Source: JAKOWB01 sp038363005
GTDB lineage: Bacteria; Pseudomonadota; Alphaproteobacteria; Kiloniellales; JACOMY01
Assembly (NCBI GenBank): GCA_038363005.1
Contig: JBBQBI010000007.1
Span: 62,001-126,000 of the forward strand
Reading direction: 5' to 3'
DNA length: 64,000 nt
Of the stretch, positions 1 to 10,356 are shown one piece after another (the stretch's first letter is position 1; every line of letters begins with the position of its first letter). A program made the position numbers and the translations under genes. The notes beneath the pieces were generated by a model. The model was not told where the DNA came from. It worked only from the letters and a program-made list of their open reading frames with translations, and searched no databases.

Positions 1-2
1 AC

Positions 3-1154
3 ACCCTGTTGGTGCGCGGCGGGCAGGAGCGTTCGCCCTTCGGCGAGACGGCAGAGGCGCTCTACCTGACCTCGGGCTTCGTCTACGACAGCGCGGCGGA
101 GGCCGAGGCACGCTTCGCCGGCAGTGCCGAGGGCTTCGTCTATTCCCGCTACGGCAATCCCACGGTCGAGGTCTTCGAGCAGCGCCTGGCGCTGCTGGAG
201 GGCGCCGAGAAGTGCTACGCCACGGCCAGCGGCATGGGCGCCGTCTTCACCGCGCTGTTCAGCGCGCTCCGGGCCGGGGATCGCATCGTCGCCAGCCGCG
301 CGCTCTTCGGTTCCTGCCACCACATCATCACCCAGCTGCTGCCGCGCTACGGCGTGACCAGCGAACTGGTCGACGGCGAGGACCTGGCGGCCTGGGAGCG
401 GGCGCTGGCCACCCCAGCCAAGGCGGTCTTCATTGAGACCCCGGCCAACCCCACCCTGGGGCTGGTCGACCTGCCGGAAGTGAGCCGCTTGGCGCACCGT
501 GCCGGCGCGCGCGTCTTCGTCGACAACGTCTTTGCCACGCCGCTCGGCCAGCGGCCGTTGGAGCAGGGCGCCGACGTGGTGGTCTATTCCGCCACCAAGC
601 ACATCGACGGGCAGGGCCGCGTGCTGGGCGGCGCGGTGCTGTCCGATGCCGCCTGGCTGAAGGAGCAGTTCCTGCCGGTCTATCGCCATACCGGGCCGTC
701 GCTCAGCGCCTTCAACGCCTGGGTGCTGTTGAAGGGGCTGGAGACCCTGAGCCTCAGGGTCGAGCGCTCCTGTAACACGGCGCTGGCCTTGGGCGAGAAG
801 CTGGAAGGTCACGCGTCGAAGCCCTGGGTGCGCCACCCTTTCCTGGCCTCGCATCCGCAGGCGGCCTTGGCGCGGCGACAGATGAGCCAGGGCGGCACGC
901 TGATCGCGCTGGACCTCGGCAGCAAGGCCAAGGCCTTCGCCTTCCTCGACGCGCTGCAGCTTTTCGACATCTCCAACAACCTCGGCGATGCCAAGTCGCT
1001 GGCGACGCATCCCCTGACCACCACGCACCGCGCCATGGCCGAGGCCGACCGCAAGGCCATCGGCGTGACGCCGGGACTGGTGCGCCTGTCGGTCGGGCTG
1101 GAGGATGCCAAGGACCTGTGGCGCGACCTGGAGCAGGCCCTAGCCGCCGGCTAG
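3..1154 (+). CDS. metZ: O-succinylhomoserine sulfhydrylase (5' end outside window)
   Basis: PLP enzyme that replaces the succinyl group of O-succinylhomoserine with sulfide to give homocysteine in methionine synthesis. The frame is already open at the window edge, and its first visible residues (TLLVRGGQERSPFGE) match the N-terminal region of MetZ, so the real start lies to the left and the TTG at 9 is internal. YSATKHIDGQG carries the PLP lysine at 597-599. SGMGAVFTALFSAL, FIETPANPTLG and NLGDAKSLATHP are family motifs. The C terminus is complete and overlaps the convergent heptosyltransferase by 15 bp. A cystathionine synthase or lyase is the main alternative, but the N-terminal motif favours MetZ. 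Confidence 0.9.
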   Translation, partial: TLLVRGGQERSPFGETAEALYLTSGFVYDSAAEAEARFAGSAEGFVYSRYGNPTVEVFEQRLALLEGAEKCYATASGMGAVFTALFSALRAGDRIVASRALFGSCHHIITQLLPRYGVTSELVDGEDLAAWERALATPAKAVFIETPANPTLGLVDLPEVSRLAHRAGARVFVDNVFATPLGQRPLEQGADVVVYSATKHIDGQGRVLGGAVLSDAAWLKEQFLPVYRHTGPSLSAFNAWVLLKGLETLSLRVERSCNTALALGEKLEGHASKPWVRHPFLASHPQAALARRQMSQGGTLIALDLGSKAKAFAFLDALQLFDISNNLGDAKSLATHPLTTTHRAMAEADRKAIGVTPGLVRLSVGLEDAKDLWRDLEQALAAG

Positions 1155-2174
1155 CTGCGCCTCGACCGCGCCCAGCACCTGTTCGACGCGCAGCTCCTTC
1201 ATGCAGCGGTGATGTCCCAGCGGGCAGTCGCGTGCCTGGCAGGGCTGGCACTCCAAGGCCAGGCGCACCCAGCGGTCGAGGGGGGTCTTCAGGTCAGTCC
1301 AGACCGGATCGGTGGGGCCGAACAGGCTCACCGTCGGCACGCCGAAGGCTGGTCCCATGTGGCGCGGCCCTGAATCGGTGGAGACCAGCAGCCGGGCCCG
1401 CTGCACCAGGGCCTTGCTGAGGCCGAGCGAGGGCGGCCGCAGCGCGCCGGCCGCCAGGACGTTGCCATCGCCGATTGCCTTGGCGTTGGCCAGGGTCTGC
1501 TCCAGCTCGGCTGGCCCGCCGAGCAGCAACACGCTCATGCCGCGCGCCGACAGGGCGCGGCTCAGCGCGACCACGCCTGCGTCGGTCCACAGCTTGGCCG
1601 GGCCGAAGGCGCCGCTGTTGCTGACAATGGCCAGCGGCCGGGCGGGATCGGGGAAGGCGGCCAGGATCTCCGCCGCCCTGGCCTGGTCCTCGGGCGCGGC
1701 GGCGAGCGACAGCGGCGGCGTGCCGCCACGCCAGCCCAGCGGCGCGGCCAGGCCCATGTAGTAGTCCACCGCCGGGATCGGCAGGTAGCGCCTGCCGTCG
1801 CGTGGCGGCTTCAATGCGCCGGTCAGCAGCGGCCCACGGCCGCGCCGGGCATAGCCGATGCGCCGCCGCACGCCGGCCAGGACACTGGCCACGGCGGACG
1901 GCAGGTCGTTGGTCAGCAGCACCGTGGCATCGGGCTTCAACTGCCGCAGCAGGCGGGCGCAGCGCCGCAGGTTGCGCAGCTTCATGCCGGCCGCCGGCTT
2001 GGGCAGGAAACGCGATACCGCCGGATGGCCAGCCAGCACCTCCAGCACCGCCGGGCGGCCCAGCGCGATCAGCTCCAGCGCCGGCCCGAACTGTTGCCGC
2101 AGGGCGGTCAGCAGCGGCGTCGCCTGGATGGCGTCACCGACCCAGTTGGGCAGGAAGACGACGATCCGCTTCAT
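1140..2174 (-). CDS. waaF: Lipopolysaccharide heptosyltransferase II-like, GT9 family
   Basis: Cytoplasmic-face glycosyltransferase of 344 aa that adds heptose to the LPS inner core. The start MKRIVVFLPNWVGDAIQ is the classic GT9 N terminus. STDSGPRHMGPAFGVP and SLFGPTDPVW form the nucleotide-sugar site, and the Cys-rich tail CQPCQARDCPLGHHRCM is characteristic of WaaF. The ATG overlaps the stop of the upstream GT9 gene in an ATGA arrangement, so the two are translationally coupled. The frame stays open upstream to 2666, but that extension reads through the neighbouring gene and lacks family similarity, so the ATG at 2174 is chosen. Confidence 0.88.
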   Translation of the reverse strand: MKRIVVFLPNWVGDAIQATPLLTALRQQFGPALELIALGRPAVLEVLAGHPAVSRFLPKPAAGMKLRNLRRCARLLRQLKPDATVLLTNDLPSAVASVLAGVRRRIGYARRGRGPLLTGALKPPRDGRRYLPIPAVDYYMGLAAPLGWRGGTPPLSLAAAPEDQARAAEILAAFPDPARPLAIVSNSGAFGPAKLWTDAGVVALSRALSARGMSVLLLGGPAELEQTLANAKAIGDGNVLAAGALRPPSLGLSKALVQRARLLVSTDSGPRHMGPAFGVPTVSLFGPTDPVWTDLKTPLDRWVRLALECQPCQARDCPLGHHRCMKELRVEQVLGAVEAQLAGG

Positions 2175-3247
2175 GCCGTCACCGGCGCGGCGGCCAGCAG
2201 CTCGAGCGCCGCCTGCAGCACGGCCTCGACCGGGATCGCCGCGGTGGCCATCTGGTTCGCCGCCTCTCGGTAGGCATGGAATGTGGCGCAGCGCTGCCGC
2301 TGCAGCAGGCGGATCGGGCTGCCGGGACGGTCCCAGCCCTCCGGTCCGGCGCGCTCCGGCCAGGTCGGGCCGAACAGCGCCACCTGTGGCCGCTCCAGGG
2401 CGGCGGCCATGTGCATCGGCCCGCTGTCGCCGCTGATCACCAGTCCGGCACGGGCGATCAGCGCCATCAGGCCATCGACCCGCAGCTCGCCGGCGACGGC
2501 CGGCAGCGGCGCCGGCAGCAGGGCCTGCAGCTCGGCCAGTGCCTGCTTGGCCGCGGCCTCGCGCCCGACGCTCAGCAGGATCGGCCGGCCGCTGGCCGCT
2601 GCGAGGGCGGGCAGCAGCTTGGCGTAGTGCGCTGCCGGCCAGTCCTTCGCCGGCCAGAGGCTGCAAGGACTGACCAGGATAAAGCCGCGCTCCGGCAGGC
2701 CGCGCGCGACGAGCAGCGCCGTCGCTTGCGCATCCGCTACCGGATCGACCACCAGGCGTGGCGGTTGTGGTTCGAGGTCGAGGCCGAGCTGCTTGAGCAG
2801 CTGGTAGCTCTCGCCCGCGTCGGCGCAGGTCATGTCACGCTCCAGCGTCGCCGCCCAGCCAGGGCCACTTGCCCCGCGGCGTGCCTTGATGCGCGCGCGG
2901 CTGGCGCGGACCCAAAGCGCGCTGGCGTCGCTGCCCTGCAGGTCGAGCGCCAGATCGATGCCACGGCCGCGCCGCAGCGGTGCCAGGCGGCGCCAGGCCT
3001 CCCAGCGGAAGGCCCAGGGCCGGTCGGTCGGGCGGCGCTGCACGATCAGCCGATTGACTGCCGGATGGCCGGCCAGCAGCGGCGCCGGCCCACGCCCCGT
3101 GACCACGGTGATGTCCGCCAATGGCAGGGCGGCCCGCAGCGCCGCCAGCACGCCGGCGATGCGCACCACGTCGCCCAGCGACGAGAGGCGCACCACCAGG
3201 ATGCGGCGCAGGCTTTCCGGTGACAGGGGCAGCTGGACGGCTGGCAA
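2171..3247 (-). CDS. Glycosyltransferase family 9 (heptosyltransferase, WaaC/WaaF-like)
   Basis: Second GT9 enzyme, 358 aa, likely acting on the LPS core alongside the downstream waaF-like gene. RRILVVRLSSLGDVVRI is the conserved N-terminal glycosyl-acceptor segment. SGDSGPMHMAAALERPQVA and FGPTWPERAGP form the ADP-heptose site. No suitable ATG exists. I chose the TTG at 3247 because GGGAG lies 7 nt upstream on the minus strand and because the ATG at 3376 lies inside the upstream racemase gene. It is coupled to waaF by a 4-bp overlap. Whether it adds the first heptose or a later residue cannot be told from sequence. Confidence 0.8.
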   Translation of the reverse strand: MPAVQLPLSPESLRRILVVRLSSLGDVVRIAGVLAALRAALPLADITVVTGRGPAPLLAGHPAVNRLIVQRRPTDRPWAFRWEAWRRLAPLRRGRGIDLALDLQGSDASALWVRASRARIKARRGASGPGWAATLERDMTCADAGESYQLLKQLGLDLEPQPPRLVVDPVADAQATALLVARGLPERGFILVSPCSLWPAKDWPAAHYAKLLPALAAASGRPILLSVGREAAAKQALAELQALLPAPLPAVAGELRVDGLMALIARAGLVISGDSGPMHMAAALERPQVALFGPTWPERAGPEGWDRPGSPIRLLQRQRCATFHAYREAANQMATAAIPVEAVLQAALELLAAAPVTA

Positions 3248-3299
3248 AGGGTGACTCCCGCAGGACGGCAGCAGCCTAGCGGAGGCGGCGGCGCCTGTC

Positions 3300-3995
3300 C
3301 TAAGCCGCGCCGACCGCCCGGCGCAGCGCCGCCTGTGCCAACAGCCGCGTCGAATCGAGCGTCGGCAGCGCGGCATTGGCGTCGTTGATGATCAGCGGAA
3401 TCTCGGTGCAGCCCAGGATCACGGCGTCGCAGCCCTCGGTCTGCATGCGCTGGATCACCCGCTGGAACACCGCGATGCTGGTCGGGCGGAAGTCGCCGTA
3501 GACCAGCTCCTCCATGATGATGCGGTTGGTCTCGACGCGCTCCACGGTGGCGGGGCGCAGGCAGTCGAGGCCGCGCGCCGCCAGCGCCGCCGGATAGACC
3601 TCGCTGTCCACCAGCCAGCGCGTGCCGGTCAGCGCCAGGCGGCGGAAGCCGCGGCGCGCGGCTTCCTCGGCCACCACCTCGGCGATGTGCAGCCAGGGCA
3701 GCGGCGAGCGCGCGCGGATCAGCGGCAGCGCCTCGTGGATGGTGTTGTCGGGGCAGATCAGGAAGTCGGCGCCCGCTGCCTTCAGCCGATCGGCCGAGGT
3801 CAGCATCAGCCGGCCCACGCCAGCCAGGTCGCCCCGCTCCAGGCAGGTGACATAGTCGGCGAGCGACAGGCCATGCAGCGATACCTCGGGGTGCGCGTGC
3901 GGGCCGAGCAGCTGGGCGCCCTCGCTGCAGAGCGTGCGGTAGCAGAGCGCCGCGCCCTCGGCGGAGCAGGCAACGATTCCAACGTGCAACGGCAT
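3300..3995 (-). CDS. Aspartate/glutamate racemase family protein
   Basis: Cofactor-independent amino-acid racemase of 231 aa. The two catalytic cysteines are visible: Cys81 in CPDNT and Cys196 in GCTEI. The fold starts MPLHVGIVACSAEGAALCYR, as in YgeA-type racemases, and the full family length is present. ATG 3995 is preceded by GGAG at 8 nt. It is followed by the GT9 genes on the same strand with a 52-bp gap and is divergent from the GT4 gene. Its substrate may be Asp or Glu. A role in a modified glycan or peptidoglycan is possible from context but is inference. Confidence 0.8.
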   Translation of the reverse strand: MPLHVGIVACSAEGAALCYRTLCSEGAQLLGPHAHPEVSLHGLSLADYVTCLERGDLAGVGRLMLTSADRLKAAGADFLICPDNTIHEALPLIRARSPLPWLHIAEVVAEEAARRGFRRLALTGTRWLVDSEVYPAALAARGLDCLRPATVERVETNRIIMEELVYGDFRPTSIAVFQRVIQRMQTEGCDAVILGCTEIPLIINDANAALPTLDSTRLLAQAALRRAVGAA

Positions 3996-4107
3996 GACGA
4001 GGACTCCAGTTCGATGGCGCAGGAGAGATAGACCAGGCGGGGGGCGCTGGCCACTTGCCGGAACCGGTCCGCCTTGCCTAGGGTCCGCGGCGACGGGGGA
4101 GGGCACC

Positions 4108-5256
4108 TTGCGGATCGCGCTGCTGATGGAGCGGCTGGAGCCGGCGCGCGGCGGGGCGGAGGCCTATGGCGCCGCCTGGGCCGCATGGCTGGCGGCGCAG
4201 GGCGCAACGGTGCGCGTGGTCACCCTGGTGCCATTTAAGCGGGCGGCCTGGCCGGCGAAACCCGACTCGATCCAGGTGGTCAGCCTGCCAGAGCGTGGCG
4301 GCGGTGTCATCGAGGAGGGCCGGCGCCTCGAGGCCCTGGCGCGACAGGACAGTGACCTGCTGCACGATTTCGGCGCCGGCCTGGGCGGCGACCTGTTCCA
4401 GCCGCTCTTCGGCCTGCGCGCCACCACCCAGGCGGCCGAGCGCCGGTCGCTGGGCTGGCGCGGCGCCTGGCGGACCTGGAAGCGGCGCCAGCGGCGGCGT
4501 GAGCTGCGCCAGCTGGAGGCCGCGCAGGTCGCCGGCGGGGGCCTGCTGATCGCCTGCTCGCGGCGGGTGGCGGCGGATTTCCGCAGCACCTATGCCCTGC
4601 CGGAGGAGTGCATCCGCCTGCTGCCCAACACCATCGACAACCGCCGTTTCACGCCGGCGACGGCGGCGCAGCGCCTGGCGGCGCGCATCGCGCTGGGCCT
4701 GCCGTCGCAAGGCACGATCTTCCTGCAGGTGGCGCACAACTTCCGCCTCAAGGGCGTGCCGACGGCGATTGCCGCGCTGGCGCGGCTGCGCGGCCAGGTG
4801 CCGCCGGTGCGGCTGCTGGTGGTCGGCCGCGGGCCAGACCGCCGCACCTTCCGCAAGCTGGCGCGCCGGCTTGGCGTGGCCGACCGGGTGCACCTGCTGG
4901 GTGCCTTGCCGGACGCCGGCCTGGCCTTCCAGGCGGCCGATGCGATGGTGCATCCGGCCTACTTCGACAGCGGCAGTCTAGTTTCGCAGGAGGCCATGGC
5001 CGCTGCCCTGCCGCTGGCGATCAGCGTCGAGGACGGCACGGCCGAGCTGATCACCGACGGCGTGCAGGGCTGGCTGATCCGCGATCCCGCCGACGTCGGC
5101 GAGGTGGCTTTCCAGATGAAGCGCCTGCTGGATCCCGGACTGCGCGGCGCGATGGGCGCGCAGGCCCGCGTGCTCATGCTGCATTACGAGCGGCGCGATG
5201 CCTTCCGCCGCCTGCTGGGCTATGCCGAGGAAGCCCTGGCGCGGCGGCGTGGCTAG
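4108..5256 (+). CDS. Glycosyltransferase family 4 (WaaG/PimA-like fold)
   Basis: GT-B glycosyltransferase of 382 aa that probably transfers a sugar to the LPS core or another surface glycan. RIALLMERLEPARGGAEAYG is the acceptor-side N-terminal motif, with the GG loop after beta-1. LLPNTIDNRRFTP, FLQVAHNFRLKG and LLVVGRGPDRRTF form the donor domain, and SLVSQEAMAAALPLAIS is the C-terminal EX7E-type region. There is no early ATG in frame after the upstream stop. TTG 4108 with GGGGAGGG just upstream is the best start. The 3' end overlaps the convergent methyltransferase by 4 bp. Confidence 0.82.
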   Translation: MRIALLMERLEPARGGAEAYGAAWAAWLAAQGATVRVVTLVPFKRAAWPAKPDSIQVVSLPERGGGVIEEGRRLEALARQDSDLLHDFGAGLGGDLFQPLFGLRATTQAAERRSLGWRGAWRTWKRRQRRRELRQLEAAQVAGGGLLIACSRRVAADFRSTYALPEECIRLLPNTIDNRRFTPATAAQRLAARIALGLPSQGTIFLQVAHNFRLKGVPTAIAALARLRGQVPPVRLLVVGRGPDRRTFRKLARRLGVADRVHLLGALPDAGLAFQAADAMVHPAYFDSGSLVSQEAMAAALPLAISVEDGTAELITDGVQGWLIRDPADVGEVAFQMKRLLDPGLRGAMGAQARVLMLHYERRDAFRRLLGYAEEALARRRG

Positions 5257-5861
5257 CCCGGCTTGCGGCCCAGCGCCAGGAAGCGCGGCGGGTCGAGCAG
5301 CCGGGTGACGCCCAGCGGTTCCAGCCCCGCCAGGAAGACCTCGTGCGCCGCCGCCTCGCCGAAGCGCCAGTAGTCCGCCGGCATGTCGTGGCGCGCCAAG
5401 GTCAGCTCCGATGCCCGCCAGCTCACCGAGCGGCGACGCAGCAATGGAAAGTGATTCAGCAGCTGCTTGGCGCGCGACCAGCTCTCCACCCGGCCGAAGC
5501 CGGGCACGCCGATCAGCAGCAGCCCACCGGGACGCAGCAGGCGCTGCATCTCCGCCAGCGTCAGCCAGAACTGCCGGTCGTGCTCCAGCGTGGAGTTGCT
5601 GACCACGATGTCGAAGCTGTCGTCGGCCAGGAAGTCCAGCCGGTTGGCATTGGCCTGCAGGATTGTGAACCCCGGCTGCTGGCTGGCTGGCGCCAGGTTG
5701 ATGCCCAGGCGCAGCCTGGCCGCGCCCAGGCAGGGTAGGTTGAGCAGCGTGTCGGCGGCGGGCATGGCGCCGATCTCCAGCACCCGACCGCGCCGCAACG
5801 ACCCGGCCGGATCGGCGGCGCTCAGCAGTCGCTCGAAACCCTGGAAGATCGCCGGTTGCAT
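5253..5861 (-). CDS. Class I SAM-dependent methyltransferase
   Basis: A 202-aa methyltransferase with a Rossmann fold. RVLEIGAMPAADTLLNLP is motif I (VLEIGA), ILQANANRLDFLADDSFD is the acidic and post-I region, and VVSNSTLEHDRQFWLTL is the methyltransferase-11 signature with EH. LLRPGGLLLIGVPG is motif III. It is the last gene of a minus-strand run that starts at the MBL-fold gene near 8.9 kb, 9 nt after the glycosyltransferase. The context suggests that it methylates a sugar or glycan intermediate, but the substrate is unknown. Confidence 0.75.
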   Translation of the reverse strand: MQPAIFQGFERLLSAADPAGSLRRGRVLEIGAMPAADTLLNLPCLGAARLRLGINLAPASQQPGFTILQANANRLDFLADDSFDIVVSNSTLEHDRQFWLTLAEMQRLLRPGGLLLIGVPGFGRVESWSRAKQLLNHFPLLRRRSVSWRASELTLARHDMPADYWRFGEAAAHEVFLAGLEPLGVTRLLDPPRFLALGRKPG

Positions 5862-5870
5862 GGCGCCATC

Positions 5871-6899
5871 CTAGAGCAGGCCGCGCAGGATGCGATCCAG
5901 TTCCGGCAGCCAGCGCTCCAGGCTGTAGTGCCGCTCGACCCAGGCGCGGCCCTGGGCGCCGGCCGTGGCGCGGCGCCCGGCGTCGGCGAACTGCTCGATG
6001 GCCTGCGACCAGTCGTGCGCGTCCTGGGCCGGCAAGCCACCCTGGCTGTCAGCCAGGATCGCGGCGTTGATGCCCAGCGGCGTCGCCACCGCGGGCAGGC
6101 CGCAGGCCAAGTACTGCAGCAACTTGCAGGCGCACTTGCCGGCCTGGAAAGGGGTGTCCTGCAGTGGCATGAGGCCAAGGTCGAAGTACTTGCCCAGCTG
6201 AGCTTCGGCGTCGGGCGACCAGGGCACGAAATCCCACTGCAGCGTTGTCTTCAGCTTCGGCCGTGGCCAGGACATGACGACGAAGCGGAACCCCAGACGC
6301 TGCTGCAGTTCGGTCAGCAACGGTAGGTGCGGTGCCAGCGTCTGGTAGATCGAAAGGTCCGAGCCGCACCAGCCGATGCGCAATGGCCCTGGTTCGTGGT
6401 GATGCACGCGGTAGCGCCCGGTCTCGACCGTGGTCGGCAACACGCTGACACGATCGCTGTGGCGCCGCGCCTCGGCCGCGAGCTGCTCGTTGCCGGCCAG
6501 CACCCAGCTGGCGGCGGCCACGGCGCGGGCGAAATGCGGCCGCCCTTCGGACAGGAAGATGGCGTCGTCGAAGTCGAAGACGAAGGGCCGACCGCTGGCC
6601 GCCAGGCGCTCCTCCCAGGCCGGATCGCTGCCCAGTAGGTCGCGATTGACCCAGGCGACGTCGAAGCCAGCGGCGCGCCGGATATCGGCGCTGCGCGCCA
6701 GGCCGCGGCGCCAGCCATCGAAGCGCCGGCGCCAGCGCTTCTGCCCGCGCGGCGCCGGCCGTGGTGGGCGGTTCGGCGCATGCGCCACCTGCCAGCCAAG
6801 CGTCGCCAGATGCGGCAGGTACTGCAGCACGCGGAAGCGGCTCGCCGGATCGATGTCGCTGTGCGTTAAGGCCAGCAGCCGCGGGGCGTCAAGCGGCAT
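5871..6899 (-). CDS. Glycosyltransferase, GT-B fold (GT1/GT4-like)
   Basis: A 342-aa protein. RLLALTHSDIDPASRFRVLQ and FDVAWVNRDLL form the N-terminal half. VSVLPTTVETGRY marks the donor-domain boundary, RIGWCGSDLSIYQTL opens the second Rossmann domain, and GLMPLQDTPFQAGKCACKLL followed by YLACGLPAVATPLG is the conserved C-terminal nucleotide-sugar region with a Lys in place of the usual Glu pair. The start overlaps the sulfotransferase by 11 bp, so the genes are cotranscribed. The likely role is surface polysaccharide or LPS assembly, with unknown sugar. Confidence 0.78.
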   Translation of the reverse strand: MPLDAPRLLALTHSDIDPASRFRVLQYLPHLATLGWQVAHAPNRPPRPAPRGQKRWRRRFDGWRRGLARSADIRRAAGFDVAWVNRDLLGSDPAWEERLAASGRPFVFDFDDAIFLSEGRPHFARAVAAASWVLAGNEQLAAEARRHSDRVSVLPTTVETGRYRVHHHEPGPLRIGWCGSDLSIYQTLAPHLPLLTELQQRLGFRFVVMSWPRPKLKTTLQWDFVPWSPDAEAQLGKYFDLGLMPLQDTPFQAGKCACKLLQYLACGLPAVATPLGINAAILADSQGGLPAQDAHDWSQAIEQFADAGRRATAGAQGRAWVERHYSLERWLPELDRILRGLL

Positions 6900-7734
6900 C
6901 GGTGGGATAGCCCAGCGCTGCCTGCTGCGATCCGATGATCGCCAGCACCTCTGCCAGGTGTCCCGCCGGCTGCGCGCGGAAGCGCCCGACCGCCGGGCGG
7001 ATTTCGATGCCGGCCGTCACCTGCGCGGCCTCGACCGGCAGCTCCAGCCAGTCCAGCAGCGGCGCCAGACTGGCGGCCGGCGCAGCGCACAGCGCCTCGT
7101 AGCGCAGCTCGCGATAGCGCTCCCCCAGCGCCTGACCCTGGCTCCTCGTCACCGCCACCGCATTGGCCCAGTGCTGCGCGTTGAAGAGGTGCGGCCGGCG
7201 CCGGTAACTGGGACCGGTCAGGGCCATGCCCTGCCACGCCGTCATGTCGTCGCGGTTGAAGAAGACCTTGCGCCAGAAGGCATCGGTCGGCCCGGTGTGG
7301 TCGCTGAAGGCCACATCGCGGCCGTCGCGGATCAGGTGCAGCACGCGCAGGTTCGGCAGCAGGGCCGCCAGCACCGGAAGGACGAAGCCGCTCTCCGACA
7401 GCTTCCAGCCCCAGGCTTGGCCGGGGGCACTGCCCTTCAGGTGGCGCGCCAGCGCGGCCGACAGCATGTCGATCAGCAGCGGGTCGCCGCCGTCGGCCAC
7501 GCCCTGGTAATTGGGGTAATGGCGGATCACCAGGTGGCGCACCACCGGCAACAGGTCCCAGGCGTCCTCGGACTCGTTGCGGTGGGCGCCAAGGAACAGG
7601 CCGGCCCGGTCGAGCAGCCGCGCCAGCAGGCGGCTGCCGGAATGCGACTTGTTGCAGATCACCAGCGGGTCGTCGCGCCAGCCGCGCGCGGCAAGCCAGC
7701 GCGTCAGCCTCCCGCCGTCGGCGGCACTAGGCAT
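6889..7734 (-). CDS. Sulfotransferase family protein
   Basis: A 281-aa enzyme predicted to transfer sulfate from PAPS to an acceptor. NKSHSGSRLLARLLDRAG is the 5'-phosphosulfate loop, and LRVLHLIRDGRDVAFSDH contains the 3'-phosphate-binding Arg with the downstream Ser. The WGWKLSES segment fits the acceptor side. ATG 7734 is chosen: it overlaps the OsmC stop by 8 bp, while the alternative in-frame start at 7761 lies deeper in that gene. Sitting between OsmC and two glycan enzymes, it may sulfate a lipid or glycan. Bacterial members of this family are diverse, so the acceptor is unknown. Confidence 0.72.
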   Translation of the reverse strand: MPSAADGGRLTRWLAARGWRDDPLVICNKSHSGSRLLARLLDRAGLFLGAHRNESEDAWDLLPVVRHLVIRHYPNYQGVADGGDPLLIDMLSAALARHLKGSAPGQAWGWKLSESGFVLPVLAALLPNLRVLHLIRDGRDVAFSDHTGPTDAFWRKVFFNRDDMTAWQGMALTGPSYRRRPHLFNAQHWANAVAVTRSQGQALGERYRELRYEALCAAPAASLAPLLDWLELPVEAAQVTAGIEIRPAVGRFRAQPAGHLAEVLAIIGSQQAALGYPTDAA

Positions 7735-8158
7735 CGGCGGCGCCGGCCTCGAGCACCTCAATGCTATGGGTGATCGCCGCCGTTTTCAGAAACATGGCGG
7801 TGGCCGAGCAGTACTTCTCGTGGCTCAGCTGCACGGCGCGCTCGACCTTGGCGCGGTTCAGTTTGCGGCCGGTGACGCGGAAGCTCAGGTGCACCTTGGT
7901 GAAGACCTTGGGATCCTCCGCCGCGCGCTCGCCCTCGGCCTCGATCACGCAGTCAGTCACCACCTCGCGACTGCGCTGCAGGATCAGCCGCACGTCGATG
8001 GCGGTGCAGCCGGCCAGCCCCAGCAGCATCAACTCCATCGGGCGACAGCCCAGGTTCTGCCCGCCGATGTCGGGCGAGGCATCCAGCACGATGCCGTGCC
8101 CGCTGCCGGCCTGGCCCAGCCAGGTCTGGCCCTCGACCAGCGTTACCTTGGCTTTCAT
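7727..8158 (-). CDS. OsmC/Ohr family protein
   Basis: Small (143 aa) OsmC-fold protein, starting MKAKVTLVEGQTWLGQAGSG. GCRPMELMLLGLAGCTAIDV contains the family's conserved central helix with one of the reactive cysteines, and HEKYCSATAMFLKTAAI contains the second. These cysteines reduce organic peroxides in characterised homologues. The start is 1 nt beyond the stop of the MBL-fold gene, and its 3' end overlaps the sulfotransferase, so it belongs to the same transcript. This version resembles the YhfA-type OsmC subgroup more than Ohr. A peroxide-defence role is family knowledge, not shown here. Confidence 0.85.
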   Translation of the reverse strand: MKAKVTLVEGQTWLGQAGSGHGIVLDASPDIGGQNLGCRPMELMLLGLAGCTAIDVRLILQRSREVVTDCVIEAEGERAAEDPKVFTKVHLSFRVTGRKLNRAKVERAVQLSHEKYCSATAMFLKTAAITHSIEVLEAGAADA

Positions 8159-8159
8159 C

Positions 8160-8888
8160 TCATGCCCCCTTGGCTCGCAACCAGTCCTCGATGAGCCGAC
8201 GGTGCCGTGGCCCGTCGTAGCTTGGGAAGTGGCCACCATGTACCACCGTCACCGGCAGGGCGAAAAGCCGGCGCATGGAGGCCAGGTAGTCGGCTGCATC
8301 GGAGTGATACAGGTCCTCGCTGAGCGGCCCGTCGTAGACGGTGTCGCCGGAGAAGAGGATGCCGCTGGCGCGCTCGAACAGCGCGATGCTGCCGGGCGAA
8401 TGGCCTGGCGTGTGCAGTACCTCGAAGGCGCGGTCGCCGAGGTCCAGCACGTCGCCGTCGGCCAGCAGGCGGGTCGCCGGGGCGGCCTTCACGCCATAGG
8501 TCATGGCGCTGAAGGGCAGCGGTGGCAGGCGCTCGAAGATCGCGTCGGTGACGGCGGGATCGGCCAGCACGGCCTTGCGTTCCGGATCGGCCAGCTGCGG
8601 TGCCTCGGCGGCGTGGATCAAACGCTCGGGGAACTCGTGGTGGCCGCCGATGTGGTCGTAGTGGCTGTGGCTGGCGACCGCCAGCAACGGCTTCTCGGTC
8701 ACCAGCGGCACTTGCTGGCGCAAGCTCACCACGCCCATGCCAGTGTCGACCAGCAGGTCACGGTAGCGCCCGCGCACGTGCCAAACGTTGCAACGCCAGT
8801 AGGGCTTAATGAAGGGCTCGTCGATCCAGGTCACGCCGTCGGCCAGGCGCTGCACGCGGTACCAAGTCTCAGGTGTAGCTCGCTGCAT
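8160..8888 (-). CDS. Metallo-beta-lactamase-fold hydrolase
   Basis: A 242-aa cytoplasmic hydrolase with the zinc motif SHSHYDHIGGHH (HxHxDH), then HTPGHSPGSIALFE and FSGDTVYDGPL, which supply the third His and the bridging Asp, and VVHGGHFPSY for the last His. ATG 8888 is preceded by GGAGG; the GTG at 8900 lies upstream of that site, so it is not the start. It heads the minus-strand run through OsmC, sulfotransferase, glycosyltransferase and methyltransferase. It could be a glyoxalase-II-like or lactonase enzyme; the sequence does not settle the substrate. Confidence 0.82.
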   Translation of the reverse strand: MQRATPETWYRVQRLADGVTWIDEPFIKPYWRCNVWHVRGRYRDLLVDTGMGVVSLRQQVPLVTEKPLLAVASHSHYDHIGGHHEFPERLIHAAEAPQLADPERKAVLADPAVTDAIFERLPPLPFSAMTYGVKAAPATRLLADGDVLDLGDRAFEVLHTPGHSPGSIALFERASGILFSGDTVYDGPLSEDLYHSDAADYLASMRRLFALPVTVVHGGHFPSYDGPRHRRLIEDWLRAKGA

Positions 8889-8967
8889 GTTTCCTCCCAC
8901 CGCCGCAGTCTGGCCGGTGGGGCGCCGGGGTCAAGGGCGCCTGTCTCGAAGGGCGGACACCGGCAGC

Positions 8968-10317
<1,350 letters not shown>

Positions 10318-10356
10318 CTTAACCCCCTTGGATATGGTTATGGGACAGGGAAGACA

